A stretch of 64,000 nt of DNA from Pseudeuparius sepicola (taxonomy: Eukaryota; Arthropoda; Insecta; Coleoptera; Anthribidae): contig OY987303.1 of the NCBI GenBank assembly GCA_963920635.1, positions 54,063,223 through 54,127,222 on the forward strand, written 5' to 3'. The first letter of the stretch is position 1; each line of letters opens with the position of its first letter. The notes beneath the pieces are model-generated. The model made no database searches and was not told where the DNA came from. It saw nothing but the letters and a program-made list of their open reading frames with translations. The translations under genes were made by a program, and so were the position numbers. Positions 1 through 12,400 of this stretch are shown piece after piece.

Positions 1-829
1 TAAGCATATACAACGTGTTATAATGAAACAAAATTTATTGTCAAAATAATTTTACTACATTTGTTTTTTCCAAGAAGACGAATGTATATGAATTCGGTCC
101 ATTTTGGTGCGACTGAAAAAAGGTTCCTAATTTCGGACACTGTATCCGAAATTAAGAGACTACTTTCTACAAGTGTAAAAACTATATATTTAAACAAAAG
201 GAGCACACATACGTTTTTTCTAGCTTCTTTATTAGCTTGTTTGATGTAATTTCCAATGTTTCGGGACCGAAACAAAATTGGAGACATTAGGATAGGTAGG
301 TATCCCATTTGTTTTCCTCTGACCTCATTATAATAGCCAGTTTCAATGGATCTGTCACTTTTTCTGAAAATAAACAATTTACTCGCAACCAGCATATTTT
401 ATTAAGCCAGAATTTTGGGTTTCTGGTATCCGAAATTAGGAACTTCAGACTATCCGAAATTAGGCACCTTTTCACTTTTTAGGTTAGAGTAATGCAGTAC
501 TGTTATTTTTGAAATCTGTTTAATTGGGACTAGAATACCTGCTTAATTAATATATTAACTTACCTAGGACGCAAACACAAAATTCTGGGACGATTATTTC
601 AAAGCTAGACACAGCTCAAAACGCGACTGAACATAAAACTCCGCTATGCAATTTAGACGTTTGGAGCTGCCATCTAATGGAGAGAGATTGTACCTACCAC
701 CACAATATTGCATAGTGGGCTTAATTTGACTTTTTGCATTGTATAGGGTGAGGTTTCAATTTAAAACAACAGATGGCTTCTTAGATAAACCAGTATCCGA
801 AATTAGGAAACCATCCGAAATTAGGCGAC
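1..829. other. Intergenic DNA with a recurring TCCGAAATTAGG motif
   Basis: I see no coding gene here. The short motif TATCCGAAATTAGG, or a close variant, occurs at about 427-440, 451-464, 794-807 and 813-825. An inverted copy lies at 126-137, followed by a variant copy at 145-155. The spacing is irregular. It could be the subterminal or terminal repeat of a decayed transposon; no target duplication was found. Confidence 0.5.
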
Positions 830-1260
830 TTTCCTCTACGTAAAATAGTTTGATGATATTTTAATTTATTATTATTTTGGCATCAATTTAGAGCTGGAAA
901 AGGTAATGTAACTAAATTTATACCCCAAATGCTAGACGGTACATCACCTTTGCACCAAACATAACAGAATTTTAAAGCGTTAATATCATTTTCTTTTGAA
1001 AAATATTCTATTCTTGTCGGTAATTACTAATAAAAAGTTAAAAGAATGAGAAAGGTAGCGATACAAAATAGTTTTTACGAAGTTACAAGTTTTTAAACTT
1101 TTCAGAAATTCCATAAATATTAAAAATTGGCAAAAAACTAAATCTTTTAGTAGTGTGTTCAAATTTGGTACACCTACGTAAAATTGAAAAAGAAACAACT
1201 TTTTTAAGTAAAACTTTCTGATACTTTAACAATTAAACCCATTTTTGGCGATAGGTAACT
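830..1260. repeat. Single arm of a palindromic element (copy of 47520-47920)
   Basis: This stretch matches the right arm of the large palindrome at 46.98-47.97 kb. Shared phrases include the TTATTATTTTGGCATCAATTT segment, the CTAGACGGTA segment, and the later block with AAAATTGGCAAAAAACTAAAT. Only one arm is present here, so this is a truncated copy. There is no coding content. Confidence 0.7.
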
Positions 1261-2090
1261 CCAAAATTAAATTTCTAAATAAAACATTAAATAAAAATTT
1301 CCCTTCTATGGTGAACACTTTTTGGACGACACTGCAACCACAGCTTACCCTAACATGGTAAGCTGTGCTGCAACTTTTCAACAAGTTATAAAGCTGTTAG
1401 GTACCTATCTGTTATAAATCTGTCAGTATTCTTCATCAGCCATAGACGACAACGAAAGTATTTACAAGAGAAATGTTTTGATGGCATAGCACGGGGACTC
1501 TTAATTTTCACGGAATATTCTTTATTCTTTACCTGCTACGTATCAAAAACATTCCTCTTGATTTATGATTACACGCACAAAAACTAGTGTCTAAAATCTA
1601 GAAATAATTCAGTTTTATGGCTTGAATGTAGGTCAACCAGAAACTAGACGTCATTCAATTTAAGGGATTTCCCTGTTCCCCAGCCTTCTTGAAGCATTTT
1701 AATTTTCTATTATTCTCGGGAAAGTTATCCGCAAGTTTATCCGGTTGCTCAGTTCAGTAGATACTCTGTAAAATCTGCAAACACCAAGTTTCGCCATAAT
1801 CTAGGAATAATCCATTGAATAAATATTGTCGTATGTAATATCACAAGTGCTGGAAATTTTATCCATAATTTTTTCGAAAGCGCTATTTTGCCTAGAAAGA
1901 TCACGTGTATAAATTGGTCTTTTAGTTTCTCGACCTTCGCTCTCGGGATTTTATCTCTCAACATAAAACCCTAATTTTTACGAGTGGTTTTGCTAATGGA
2001 CAAAATAGCGCTTGAGACTAAAATTATTTAGAAAAAATTCCGGCACGAGTGGTGTTTGTCTAGATTATTTCAAGAATAGGATTTAATAAT
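1261..2090. other. Intergenic DNA, no gene seen
   Basis: I see no supported coding region. A short palindrome lies near 1335-1365 (CAGCTTACC...GGTAAGCTG). The rest is AT-rich sequence without recognisable protein similarity. Confidence 0.5.
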
Positions 2091-2513
2091 TTCTGTATTG
2101 ATTTTTTCTATGTTTACATTTCCAAAACGACGCATTTTGAACGAGTTTATTGACAGCTTCGACTGTAGCGTTCGAGTAAACAAACATGACGCTTGGATAT
2201 CCAAGGCAAATGCGATTATACCTTCACCCTGTTGGCGTTGGTTTATTTTCTGAATGTGTCATAAATTTAAACAGAGATGCTTAATACTACCGCAACATAA
2301 TTTATAATCCGCATAATTTAGAACAGTGTAAAACACACCAATTTTAAGAAGTACGTGTTTGTATCGAACAGATTCGGTGTTGTCAAGCAACGAAGTGATA
2401 ATTGCACAAGTGGTATTACCGCTTTGCTTTTGCACAAGTGCAATTATCGCTAGCAGACGCATATGATTGGTTGGATTTTTATGGAAGGAGCTACCTTATT
2501 GGATGCAAGCAGT
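2091..2513 (+). repeat. Dispersed repeat, copy 1 (with hairpin)
   Basis: About 420 bp is shared, in the same orientation, with 51804-52275. The two copies agree closely through the TTTCCAAAACGAC, TTGGATATCCAAGGCAAAT and TATGATTGGTTGG segments. Both contain an internal hairpin, GATAATTGCACAAGTG facing its complement CACAAGTGCAATTATC, with about 20 bp between the arms. No open frame is shared by both copies. It is probably a non-autonomous element of unknown class. Confidence 0.75.
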
Positions 2514-4028
2514 ATGAGGGAAATAATCTATGTAATTAATCAAATTTGTATTTATTTTTCCAGATACCAATAACTGTTCTGCAGAACGTGGCGAGACTGA
2601 TAACGAATCCTTTCACGAGAAAAGAACCACAAGTGACTGCAACACTATCTTAAGATAACTTTGTTATGTCTGCTTAGATTTTAGTCTAATTTAATTGTGT
2701 TTTTATGTTGTTTTTTTTGTAAATATGTAAGTTATAGGAATATATTTTTTATATTTTAGACATCTTTGAATGCTGCCTTTGGTATTATTTTACAGCATAG
2801 ATTCTCTAAAAACATTCTCCTTTCATCAATCTGCATTAACGGCATCGATTTTATAAAAAAACGCAGCTTTTAAAGAAGGGATTAAAAATAACGACGAAAA
2901 TAGAAGACGTACAAGCTTGAGTTCTCATTAAAAGTCCCTGCAGTTAATTCTAAAAAATCTCGACTGAAAAAATCGTATTAACCCAATTTTTTTTGTCGAA
3001 CTAACAACGGTATTACGGAAAAAAGTGTTCATTTGCTGAGGATTTGGATTGATATAAAAGAGTTTTTCCCGAAAATTTCAAGTTAGTCCATAGCTAAATG
3101 TTTGAAACGACTTTTGTGAAGAGGTAAGTTCGAAAAATTAGTGCTCAAAATTATACAGGTACCTATTCAGGGCGTTTTCTAATTGAATGTCAATATTTAA
3201 GGGGGTGATTTTTGGATTCATTTTATGAATAAAACTTCGTATGAACGTATGTCCTAAACGTTTTACAGGGTCTTACAGATACAGAGTGGTAAAGTTTGTA
3301 ATTTTTTAATAATATTTGTAATACCACTCTGGATATTTTAATGAAATTTCGCCTACAGGTACTATGTAGATATCAAGAAGCATTTTTTTGATGTACCACA
3401 TTTCTTTTTATTTCCTCCAGTAGCGTTCGTGTGGAATCTGACCTGTATATTTTGGGAGACATTGATGGTACGCAGTGGCGTATCATTAAAATAAAAATCA
3501 TTTTCAAATCCCCATTCATTTCTAAGCGAATTTGATTAGGTACTGGTTTTTTTCTCATTCCGATGTACGGTTTTCGCTTAAAATAATACTGAAAACCATA
3601 TCGTTAATAAATATCACCATGGAGAGAAATAGATTGTATTTTTTAGGCAAAAACCGTTCGTCGGTATAAAAAAATTCAAGAGATGAAATCTGCTCATAAA
3701 TGAATATTATTACATATTATTATTATTATTACTATTCGACAGATATTATTAAAAATATATTTATTTTTAAAACTTTACCACCCCTTTACCAGCAATAACA
3801 TATAATATGATCAACATAATATAATAATATTCTAGTAATCTTTGATATTATGTACCAAAATGGAGTGTCAAAATGAAGTGAAAGTTTTAGTCACATTATA
3901 TGCGAAATAGGTAGTGTTAGAAAAACGACTTTAAAGTTCAACATTAAATTTTTCTTGGCCTTTTTGCAATTAGGAGGTAATAATATACTATCTACTATAG
4001 AGGATTTACATGAGTATTTTTATATTGT
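2514..4028. other. Intergenic DNA, no gene seen
   Basis: AT-rich, with a short ATT microsatellite near 3714-3736. I found no convincing coding region or structured repeat. Confidence 0.5.
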
Positions 4029-4384
4029 AGGATTAGTTACTTTCAGGGAAGCTGCTTTGCGACATTAGAAATTACTGTGTTGAAAAATTGCATTAATAAA
4101 ATTCCTTGTGAATGTGGAAAGTTCTATGTTGGGGAGACTTGTAGGTCATTTAAAACGTTCGTTTAAAAGAACATAATAATTATATCAGGCAAACTCAAAA
4201 AGTCAAAAACATGATAATCATAGAATTTTGTGGGATAGGTCCCAACCAATAATTCTGAAAGAAAAAGTAGGAAATAGGCGAAAAATTAAGGAATCTGCAT
4301 TTATTCTAGGAAATACGGACATCTGTGTTGCTGAATATTCAGTGGAATTCAGTAAAATATTATTACCAGTTAAGAGAAATTATA
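4029..4384 (+). pseudogene. Penelope-like retroelement, 3' fragment (GIY-YIG region), copy A
   Basis: Translation with frame changes gives a segment reading IPCECGKFYVGETCRSF, which resembles the start of the GIY-YIG endonuclease of Penelope-like elements. It is followed by a region matching a second copy at 28.84-28.96 kb and 31.9 kb (ILWDR, KESAFILGN, VAEYSVEFSK). Several frameshifts and stops make this a dead copy. The family is retrotransposons with reverse transcriptase plus GIY-YIG. The element is interrupted at 4385 by a palindromic element and appears to resume for a few bases after 5482 (GATAGAACACAGG). Confidence 0.7.
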
Positions 4385-5480
4385 CAGGGTGAGTTTTTTT
4401 GATGATCGGTATGGGGATCTCGGAAACTAGCGGAGATGAAAGGAAGGTTAAATGGGGAAAGAATTGCAGTTTTGTGGGCCCAATTTAACGCGTTTTGGTG
4501 ATTTTTGAAAAAAGGCATGGCTTACTAGATATTTTGAAAAAAAAAAAACGAAATTTTGGCGATTTATTCTAATTTTACATAAAAAGTGCAAATATCAAAG
4601 TTGGAGTGAATTGTGTCCCCAATGCGGTTATCGTGCCTTATGCCTTACTTTCCATGACAGCTGCCATTTTCAAGATATGACACAAACTTGTGTTTTATTT
4701 AATGGAAACCATAGTTATTTCCGTTATTTTTCTGACTATTTCCTTCGTCTTAATTTCCACCAATCACAAACGCGCAATTTTGAATTACAAATGGTTTCTA
4801 GATGGAAAAACTGTATGACAGCACCTGTCAGCAGTTTTTTGAGTTTACCCGCGGCAAAACTTGACAGCTGTTGTATAATGGGTAGTATGTTTTGTAAGCT
4901 ATGTGCGTATGCAGAATAATCTATTACTCATGAAATAGTCTTGTCAAATACCATTCGGGCATCTAATTTTTCCTGTGAAAAAAACCAAAAAAACACAATG
5001 CTAAGTAATATTTTTTTAACAAAATGCATTCGTGCAGGTGCTTTTTTAAAATGGAAACCATAGTTATTTCCGTTATTTTTCTTAATAACCATATCGAGTA
5101 TTATATCGATGGAAAGCTCTAAAAATGCCTGATTTTTCGAAACTATGGTTTCCATAAAAAAAACAAAAGTTTGTGTCATATCTCGAAAATGACAGCTGTC
5201 ACGGAAGGTAGGACATGAAAACCTCATCGGGGACACAATTCCCTCCAGCTTTGTTATTTTCACTTTTTATCAAAAATCAGAGGTTAGATGGATTAGAATA
5301 AATCGCCAAAATTTCGTTTTTTCAAAATATCTACTTAGTAAGCCATGCCTTTTTTTAAAAATACACAAGGCGCGTTAAATTGGGCCCACAAAACTGCAAT
5401 TCTTTCCCCGTTTAACCTTCCTTCTATCTCCGCTAGTTTCCGAGATTCCCGTACTGATCATAAAAAAAACTCACTCAAGA
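4385..5480. mobile_element. Palindromic TIR element inserted in the Penelope-like copy
   Basis: It starts CAGGGTGAGTTTTTTT immediately after TA and ends with a degenerate complement before TA. The two halves are long inverted repeats: the blocks GGCCCAATTTAACGCG, AAATTTTGGCGATTTATTCTA and TTTCAAGATATGACACAAA recur as complements on the right. The centre is about 4870-5000. It carries no recognisable protein. The ends and internal motifs (GGGGATCTCGGAAACTAGC) are shared with the element at 32110-33626. This is a non-autonomous foldback or MITE-like element, probably moved by a Tc1/mariner-type enzyme given the TA flanks. Confidence 0.8.
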
Positions 5481-5482
5481 TA

Positions 5483-6242
5483 GATAGAACACAGGGTGCA
5501 GTATGGCTAGATTATTGTTCTGTGGTCATGACATTTATTATTCTGTCATTTTATACCTTTCTCAAAGGAAGCTCAGAAAATAAAGCTGTTGAATATGTTT
5601 ATACTGATGGGCCATTAAATAATAGAGTAAAAAAATTATACCTACTTAGTTATGATTCAAAATACCCATTTTTTCGCAGAGCGTTTTATTTATGCACGGT
5701 ACCTACCTCTACATTTTTTCCATCTTGGAAAAAAGTACCTATTTAGATATTTTTCTGTGCCTAAACTATTGCGGGAAGGAATATTCCTTCACTCACCGAT
5801 TCTTCGTATCATTTGTGGTTAAAACTGCATCATACCTCGACAATTTCACGCATGACATCTGGGAATATAATAAGACGCTATCAAATTTCGAAAAACTACT
5901 CTAGGCAGCATATAATATTCTCCTTGCGTCGACGCATCAGCGCAGATACCCGAGGGCTTAAATTCCGCTGAAATTCAGCTTCCGCTTTCAGTATCCATGC
6001 TGAAACTGAACGTGGCGCTCTGCCTAGCAAAACTTGTCGCGAGTATGTTTTCAACACAAGTGCGATCTATTAGAAATTTTTATACATTTAAAAGATAAAC
6101 TACATAATAGATACGATGTTATCAAAACATTTTTAAACGAAAAAGTTTTCTGTAGCTAAATTTACATTAAAACTTAAAAACCCTAGTGAGTTATTAATGA
6201 AGCGAAATTCGCAGACTTGTTTCTAGCAAAAATGTAGCGGTT
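5483..6242. other. Region upstream of the opsin start
   Basis: The first bases continue the Penelope-like copy. The remainder has no recognisable gene. A 5' untranslated exon or promoter for the opsin must lie here or further upstream, but I cannot identify a TATA box or start site with confidence. Confidence 0.4.
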
Positions 6243-6407
6243 ATGTCTGAAGTTTTTCCAAATTCGACGGATTTCGAAAATGAAGACTTGGCGATGTTGA
6301 TGTCGAAAGCTGGATATCTTTCGGCGGCTGTGGCGCTATTCCTTATTGGATTCTTTGGATTTTTCTTGAATCTGTTTGTGATACTCTTGATGTGGAAAGA
6401 CAAGCAG
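6243..6407 (+). CDS. c-opsin exon 1 (N-terminus and TM1)
   Basis: Encodes residues 1-55, from MSEVFPNST to the end of TM1 (LLMWKDKQ). The donor is CAG|GTAAAT, phase 0. The start is the first ATG of the open frame, and the short extracellular N-terminus with an NST sequon suits an opsin. Confidence 0.85.
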
Positions 6408-9400
6408 GTAAATCTTTTACCTTTTTTGTTTGTGTGAAACTTGTTTGTTCGGTTCAGGGACCCTTTAAAGTAAGGGGACCCAGTAGCATTATACTTTCCA
6501 AAGTGAGGCCGTTTCTTTCCTCATTCTAATGGTAACAGTGATGCCAAGTATACCATTTTATTGGAGAATCTATGAATATAACAGGTACTTTGATTGTTGG
6601 TAAAAATTAATAATGGTTTCCATGATTTCTAAAAATTAGACTTGACAATGTTCTGTCAACAAACACAGAATATGGCAACTGTGAAATGAATAAAATTTAT
6701 TTTTCATTAGAATTTGGTTTCCTGCAATTATTTCCAGGAATTTAAGTAATATAAGGATGGTAAGTCAGTGCCGATTTTGCTTATTTGAGAATTTGTCGCT
6801 ATTGCACCTTGTTACCAGGTTCCTCAAACCATTTGTAATATGTAGGTATAATAGGCGCGTACTTGAACTTTCTTCCCTTGTTGTATGTTTCTACCCAAAG
6901 AACTTTCACAGATTTCGGGATGGACTAATAAGATTAGGTCTTGTACTTAGTTCTAATCATGTAGTTTTTCTCGGTGCTCATTATAAAATTTTTGTAATTT
7001 TATTTCTCTCCCAAGGTACCTCACAAACGTAAAATAAACTTATAGTTGTAGATAAAAACTATTTAAAAAAAGAACTGACTTACCTGCTTAATAATTTAAA
7101 ATTTACGAAATACCATTTTTGTTTTGAACTACTTACTTATACGTAAAGCCCACGTAATGCGAATTGTAGGATTACTAAAGGTGATACAGGAAAAATCTGG
7201 TTGCAATTATTGGGACTACTGCAGGCGGCCGCATTATCTTTAATTGACTATCTGGAAGTTAGAAAAGTTAAAAATTGTGAATTATGATGGGAAATATTTT
7301 GCCTCCTTTAGAATCTATGGCACTGGCATGTCACATAAAACCTGATGGCAGTTGGATACTGACATATAACATAACCTTGTATCAGCCCCCTTGTGGTCTC
7401 CTTATGGAGTCAACAGAAAACAAACTTCCCCTCAAGGGGATAGACTGTGACATGCTGGGTCCTCTTATTTTAAAGAGTCCCTGGTTCGGTTATATGACTG
7501 ATTGATGAACACTTCGCAAAAACAGACTTGTGGCTTTATTTTGGATTATAAACTACTTTCTTTTTTAAACAATTTTTGTAAAGTAATAAATAATGGTACC
7601 TACTTCTCTCGTCAAGCATTTTCATGTTGTCTTAATTTATTGACAACCTGTATCTGATCTAAGATTTTTATTTCGTGGTAAACTGATGTGGTGATGGAAC
7701 ACCCTGAATATTTTTTGTTTCCGAAATCTACGTATTTTTCTGATTTCAACGATATATACATGTTATATGTTTGCTCTACTAGCCTTCACAAATATTGAAT
7801 TTCGGACAAAAGCAAAATTGCGATGGAAAATTCGAAACAACAATTATCGCTATTATGAACAGAGTCTGACAGCTTTCATTAATTGTTGTATTTCCACAAT
7901 GTTCTGTGTGTATTGTTAAATGATACCTAATGATCAATGGCTACGATATTATTTAAATTACTTACTTACAATAATAAATTTAATCACTTTAAATAAATAA
8001 AATAAATTTAATATTTAACAAAGTATTACGTTCCTCCATATAGAGTGAAAATTTTCACAGTATTAGAGTAAGTATTGGTTTTGCAGAATTTTCAATGTTT
8101 TTTTGCATGCAAGTAAATGTATTTGAAATAAGTTTCATAAGCACATTTGGCATGCGCTTTCCTGCTTTATTAAATATTTATTATACTTAATACACATAGA
8201 ACATTATGGGAATACAACAATAACGATTAATGTAAACCGTCAAAATCTGTTTATAATTATTATGGTTTTGAATTTTCCAATGATTTTGTTCGGCATTCCA
8301 TATTTCAAAGAAACTGCTCAAACCACTAGAGCAAATATACATTGTGACCCTGCCAGTGGCGTATCCAGGATTAACGTCTGGGGGGGCAATCAGTTATAAA
8401 TAACAAAACTCTGTCGATAATTTTAATAAATAAAAACATATTTTATAAATAAATGCACCAACTTGAAAAATTAAAAAGAAAAATGGAAAATATTACGAAA
8501 AGTTCATATGAACAAGTTTTATTTTCGATTTTTTTAAGTAACTTTTTGAGGCTACAAAATTTTCTTGCAAAATCTGGAAGCCGTGTTTTCTTGGAAAGAG
8601 AAGTCATAATTTGGTATTATTTTTGGTGCAAAATAATTATTTAATTTAATTTGCCCTAACTTTTTTCACAGCAAACTTTTACGACATTTTGTGAATGTAT
8701 TCTTTTCCCACACGTTTTCTAAGCAAAAAAGGTTTACTTGGTGAATAACGACAAAGGTGACCGTTTTCGAGAAATTTTCAAATTTCTGCATCGATGCAGG
8801 CGCATATCGACACTCGTATGCAATTAAATTCAAAACAAAATTTAAATAAACAAGCACATTTATTTTTTGACAGTTTAATTAACTTGTTGTTGTTTTTTTT
8901 TCAAGAAAATTTTGTCGTCTCAAAAAGTTACTTAAAAAAATCGAAAATAAAATTTAAATTTCAACACCCTGCATCTGAAAAACCAAACATCTGCGGACCT
9001 ATGTTCATAATAATATGAACTTTTCGTCATATTTTCCATTTTTCTTTTTAATTTTTAAGTTATTACGGGACACCCTGTATAACAAAAATAATTCTTCTTC
9101 GAACCAGTAAAATCTATATCACAAAATCAAGTATTCTTTTTTTGGTCTTGAACTCGTCAAATATCTCCTCTGGAGATATGGGTATTTCAGGGTACACATA
9201 AAGGAGTGTTAACCCATTCAGTCGGTTTTCGCCAATATTGTTTCTAATATAAATTTTTAAAATTTTCAGTTTTGAAAATGTTCTTTCTGGCACACTGTAA
9301 TTGTGCAAAATATGTTTAGTAGGGGTTTTGCCTAATTTACGGTTACACGCTGCGACCGACGGAGTGTGTGCATAATATACGGCGGCGCGTTCTCAAATCT

Positions 9401-12400
9401 ACTGCACAGGTTTTAATTTCGAGAAGACAAGGTGAAACAAATAACAAATTGTAGATGTTTGATGTTCACTGTATTTTCAGATTAGGCCAGGAGTATATAA
9501 TTTTTGGTATTATTAATTTTGATATTACAAATCTCGTTTACCTCGACAGCTTTGGGGGGGGGGGGCAATTGCCCCCTTTGCCCCCCCCCCTGAATACGCC
9601 ACTGGACCCTGCCATAATGTACCAGCACGTTCTGCGACCCAAAAAGTTAAAAGTTGTAAAATTCTGAAATTTGGCGTGTAATATGCCTGTGAGATTTGAA
9701 CCTGTTACATGTAGGTATACTGGGTGTCCCATTTATGCTTCAAAAACTCCGTGTGCGAGTACCTCGTGCTAAAAAATGTGAATTTTTCACATAACATTTT
9801 TCTCTTAGACGCTTGTTGACTGAAACTGAAGTTCTTTCCCTAAAATTGAATTATGGCAATATCTCATAGCACTGCTGTGTTTGTGGGACGGAGAATAAGC
9901 TGAAAATGTCAATTTTTACGTATCTCACAGAGGGCGCCACTTGCGCTTCTTTTGGATCGTGCTTTTACCCATTGAAATTGGCAAAATGTGGCCCTAAACA
10001 CCTGTTAACTCCAACATTCGAAACATAATATTTTCAACTGCCTTGTTGAAATTTTACAGATGAATTATTGTACGTTCAAAACTAAGAAAAAATGCCAAAC
10101 GGGCATGGGCGCCCGCAGGGGGGAGGGCAACAGTCCCCCCCCTGGAAAATCATTGTTTCGCTTCAGACTTTTATAACCACGTGCCAAGAATGATAAACAT
10201 GACTAAAAGAATTTAGAGTAAAATAATGAGTATCTTTCATGCCTATTAAGTGCAGTAAAGAACAAAATATTGATGGCAAATTTCCCGTCGTTTGCATTTT
10301 CTTAATTTTATTATTATTGTCGGGATTATTGTATTATACAATGTTTACATGGAGATATTGTGTAATGATATACTTATTACATCATAAAATGAGTATTGTA
10401 ACAAGCATATTAGGTACGTAGCAATATAAAAATCAAGAAATACTTATTTTTTGTTTTATTTAGGAATTTATATTTTCTGTTACACCTATGTTCGTGTTGT
10501 TTTGTACATTCTTACACAATATGTCTAGGTAGACTTTGTTAACATTGGTGAGAATTGGTGTTTGTTTTGTGTTAGTATGCCAAAGAGTATATCCATTATT
10601 TAATAGATACGGAGAAATATTTACTTTCTTGTTTCGTTTAGGATTTGATATTTTTTGTTGTCGGGTTGTTTCGTTTAGGAATGATGTTATTTTAGTATTA
10701 GTTTTTCTAACAATAAATTTTATTTTTAGAAATTTAAAACGTGTTTGAAATAAAAAAAGTTTGAATTTGACTTCCCCCCCCCTAGAATTTTTCAGCGGGC
10801 GCCCATGCAAATGGGCATTGGGTAAAACATCATTGGTTTTCTCGAAATAGCGTGTCAAAAATTTTGTAGATGTTCAGTCGGTTTTATTTTGAAAATGATA
10901 AATTTTTGGTACATTGTTCTAAGGGATTTTTTGTATAATTATTATTTTGCCAATTTCAACGCAAACGGTTAATTTTAATCGTTAACTTTTGTAGCAAAAT
11001 GAAAATAATAAGTAGGTAGTAATAAAAGTTCTCTCCGGAAATTTCTGAGGGCTATAATAATATCTAATAATTATCAATTTCTCCTCTACTATTCATCGCA
11101 TGGCGTTGGGAAACCAAATACAAAAAAGTTTTCATTTTAATGACATTGTTAATATTATTATGCATAAAAATAATTTTACGAGTATAAGAATCACCTCGTC
11201 TTTCAGGAAATATATGTCATGGCAAATGATAAATTGCATATTTTCATCTAGAGAAATGACATACCTTTCATAGTACGTGTTTTAGCTCGCATTAAACATT
11301 TTTTCTTTGTAGCTGTGGACACCTCTCAATGTAATACTGTTCAATTTAGTATGCAGCGACTTTTCTGTCTCAGTATTTGGAAACCCTTGGACACTTATAT
11401 CTGCTATATCCTATAGATGGATATTCGGCCACACCATGTGTGTCATATATGGATTTTTTATGTCTTTACTAGGTAAATTTTCAACCTTGGAGTATTTGTT
11501 TAATGGTAATATTATTTTAGGAATTACGTCAATTACCACCCTAACAGTGTTAGCTTTCGAAAGATACATCATAGTGTCCAGACCCTTAAGAAACAAAAGT
11601 TTGACCAATGAGAGGGCTGTGTACGCTGTAGTGGGCATATGGGTGTATTCTTTTGTTTTGACTACCCCACCCCTTTTGGGGTGGGGGAAATACGTCAATG
11701 AAGCAGCGAATATTAGGTATAATAGTTATTTATGTAACTATAGTGAAACTTGGCACTTGGCAATATTGTCACATATTTTTTCTGATATCTTTCTTAAAAT
11801 TGACATAGAGGCACAGCTTAGATTCTGGCATGACCGTAGAAAAAATATGCTGTAGCCAACTAAAAGGACATATTATTTTCTAGTTGTTCAGTCAATTGGG
11901 AAGAACATTCCTTGAATGCAATGACGTATATTTTATATTTATTCGCATTTGGGCTGATGATACCACTGGTTGTGATAGTATTTAGTTACACCCACATAAT
12001 ATATACAATGAAGAAGGTATGCGTAAGTTTGAGACTATAAAAACACCTATCTACAGTGGCGGATCTAGGCTGGAGTCAAGGGAGGGGCTTCTATTTCCGA
12101 AATTTTGTAATAAAATAGGAAACACATTTTTTATTCATTTTATTCATTAAAATACAATACTATTAATACATTAATATTCTTAGTTTCGTTCCGCTGTTCC
12201 AGTTCCACTCTACTCATAGTAATAGAATAGAGCAACTGTCGATCGGTGAAGGCGGTGACTGGACCCGTGTTCTGTGCCGGGCCCTGTCCCAATCCCATTG
12301 CGTTCACAAAATTTTTAAATTTGTACTATAAAAACTATTTAGCGTACCCTCTTTAGAAACGGAAGCAATATTTATCGATGATTCAATATTCAATAATAAT

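Noticed and set aside
10460..10858. 132-codon minus-strand frame as a gene
   Set aside because: It spans the boundary of a hAT element with a target duplication at 10807-10815, and shows no known domain.
11436..11855. Opsin exon 3 as one continuous 139-codon frame
   Set aside because: Splice sites at 11473-11520 and 11717-11883 restore the expected TM3 and the S-C-S of loop 2; the continuous frame would disrupt both.
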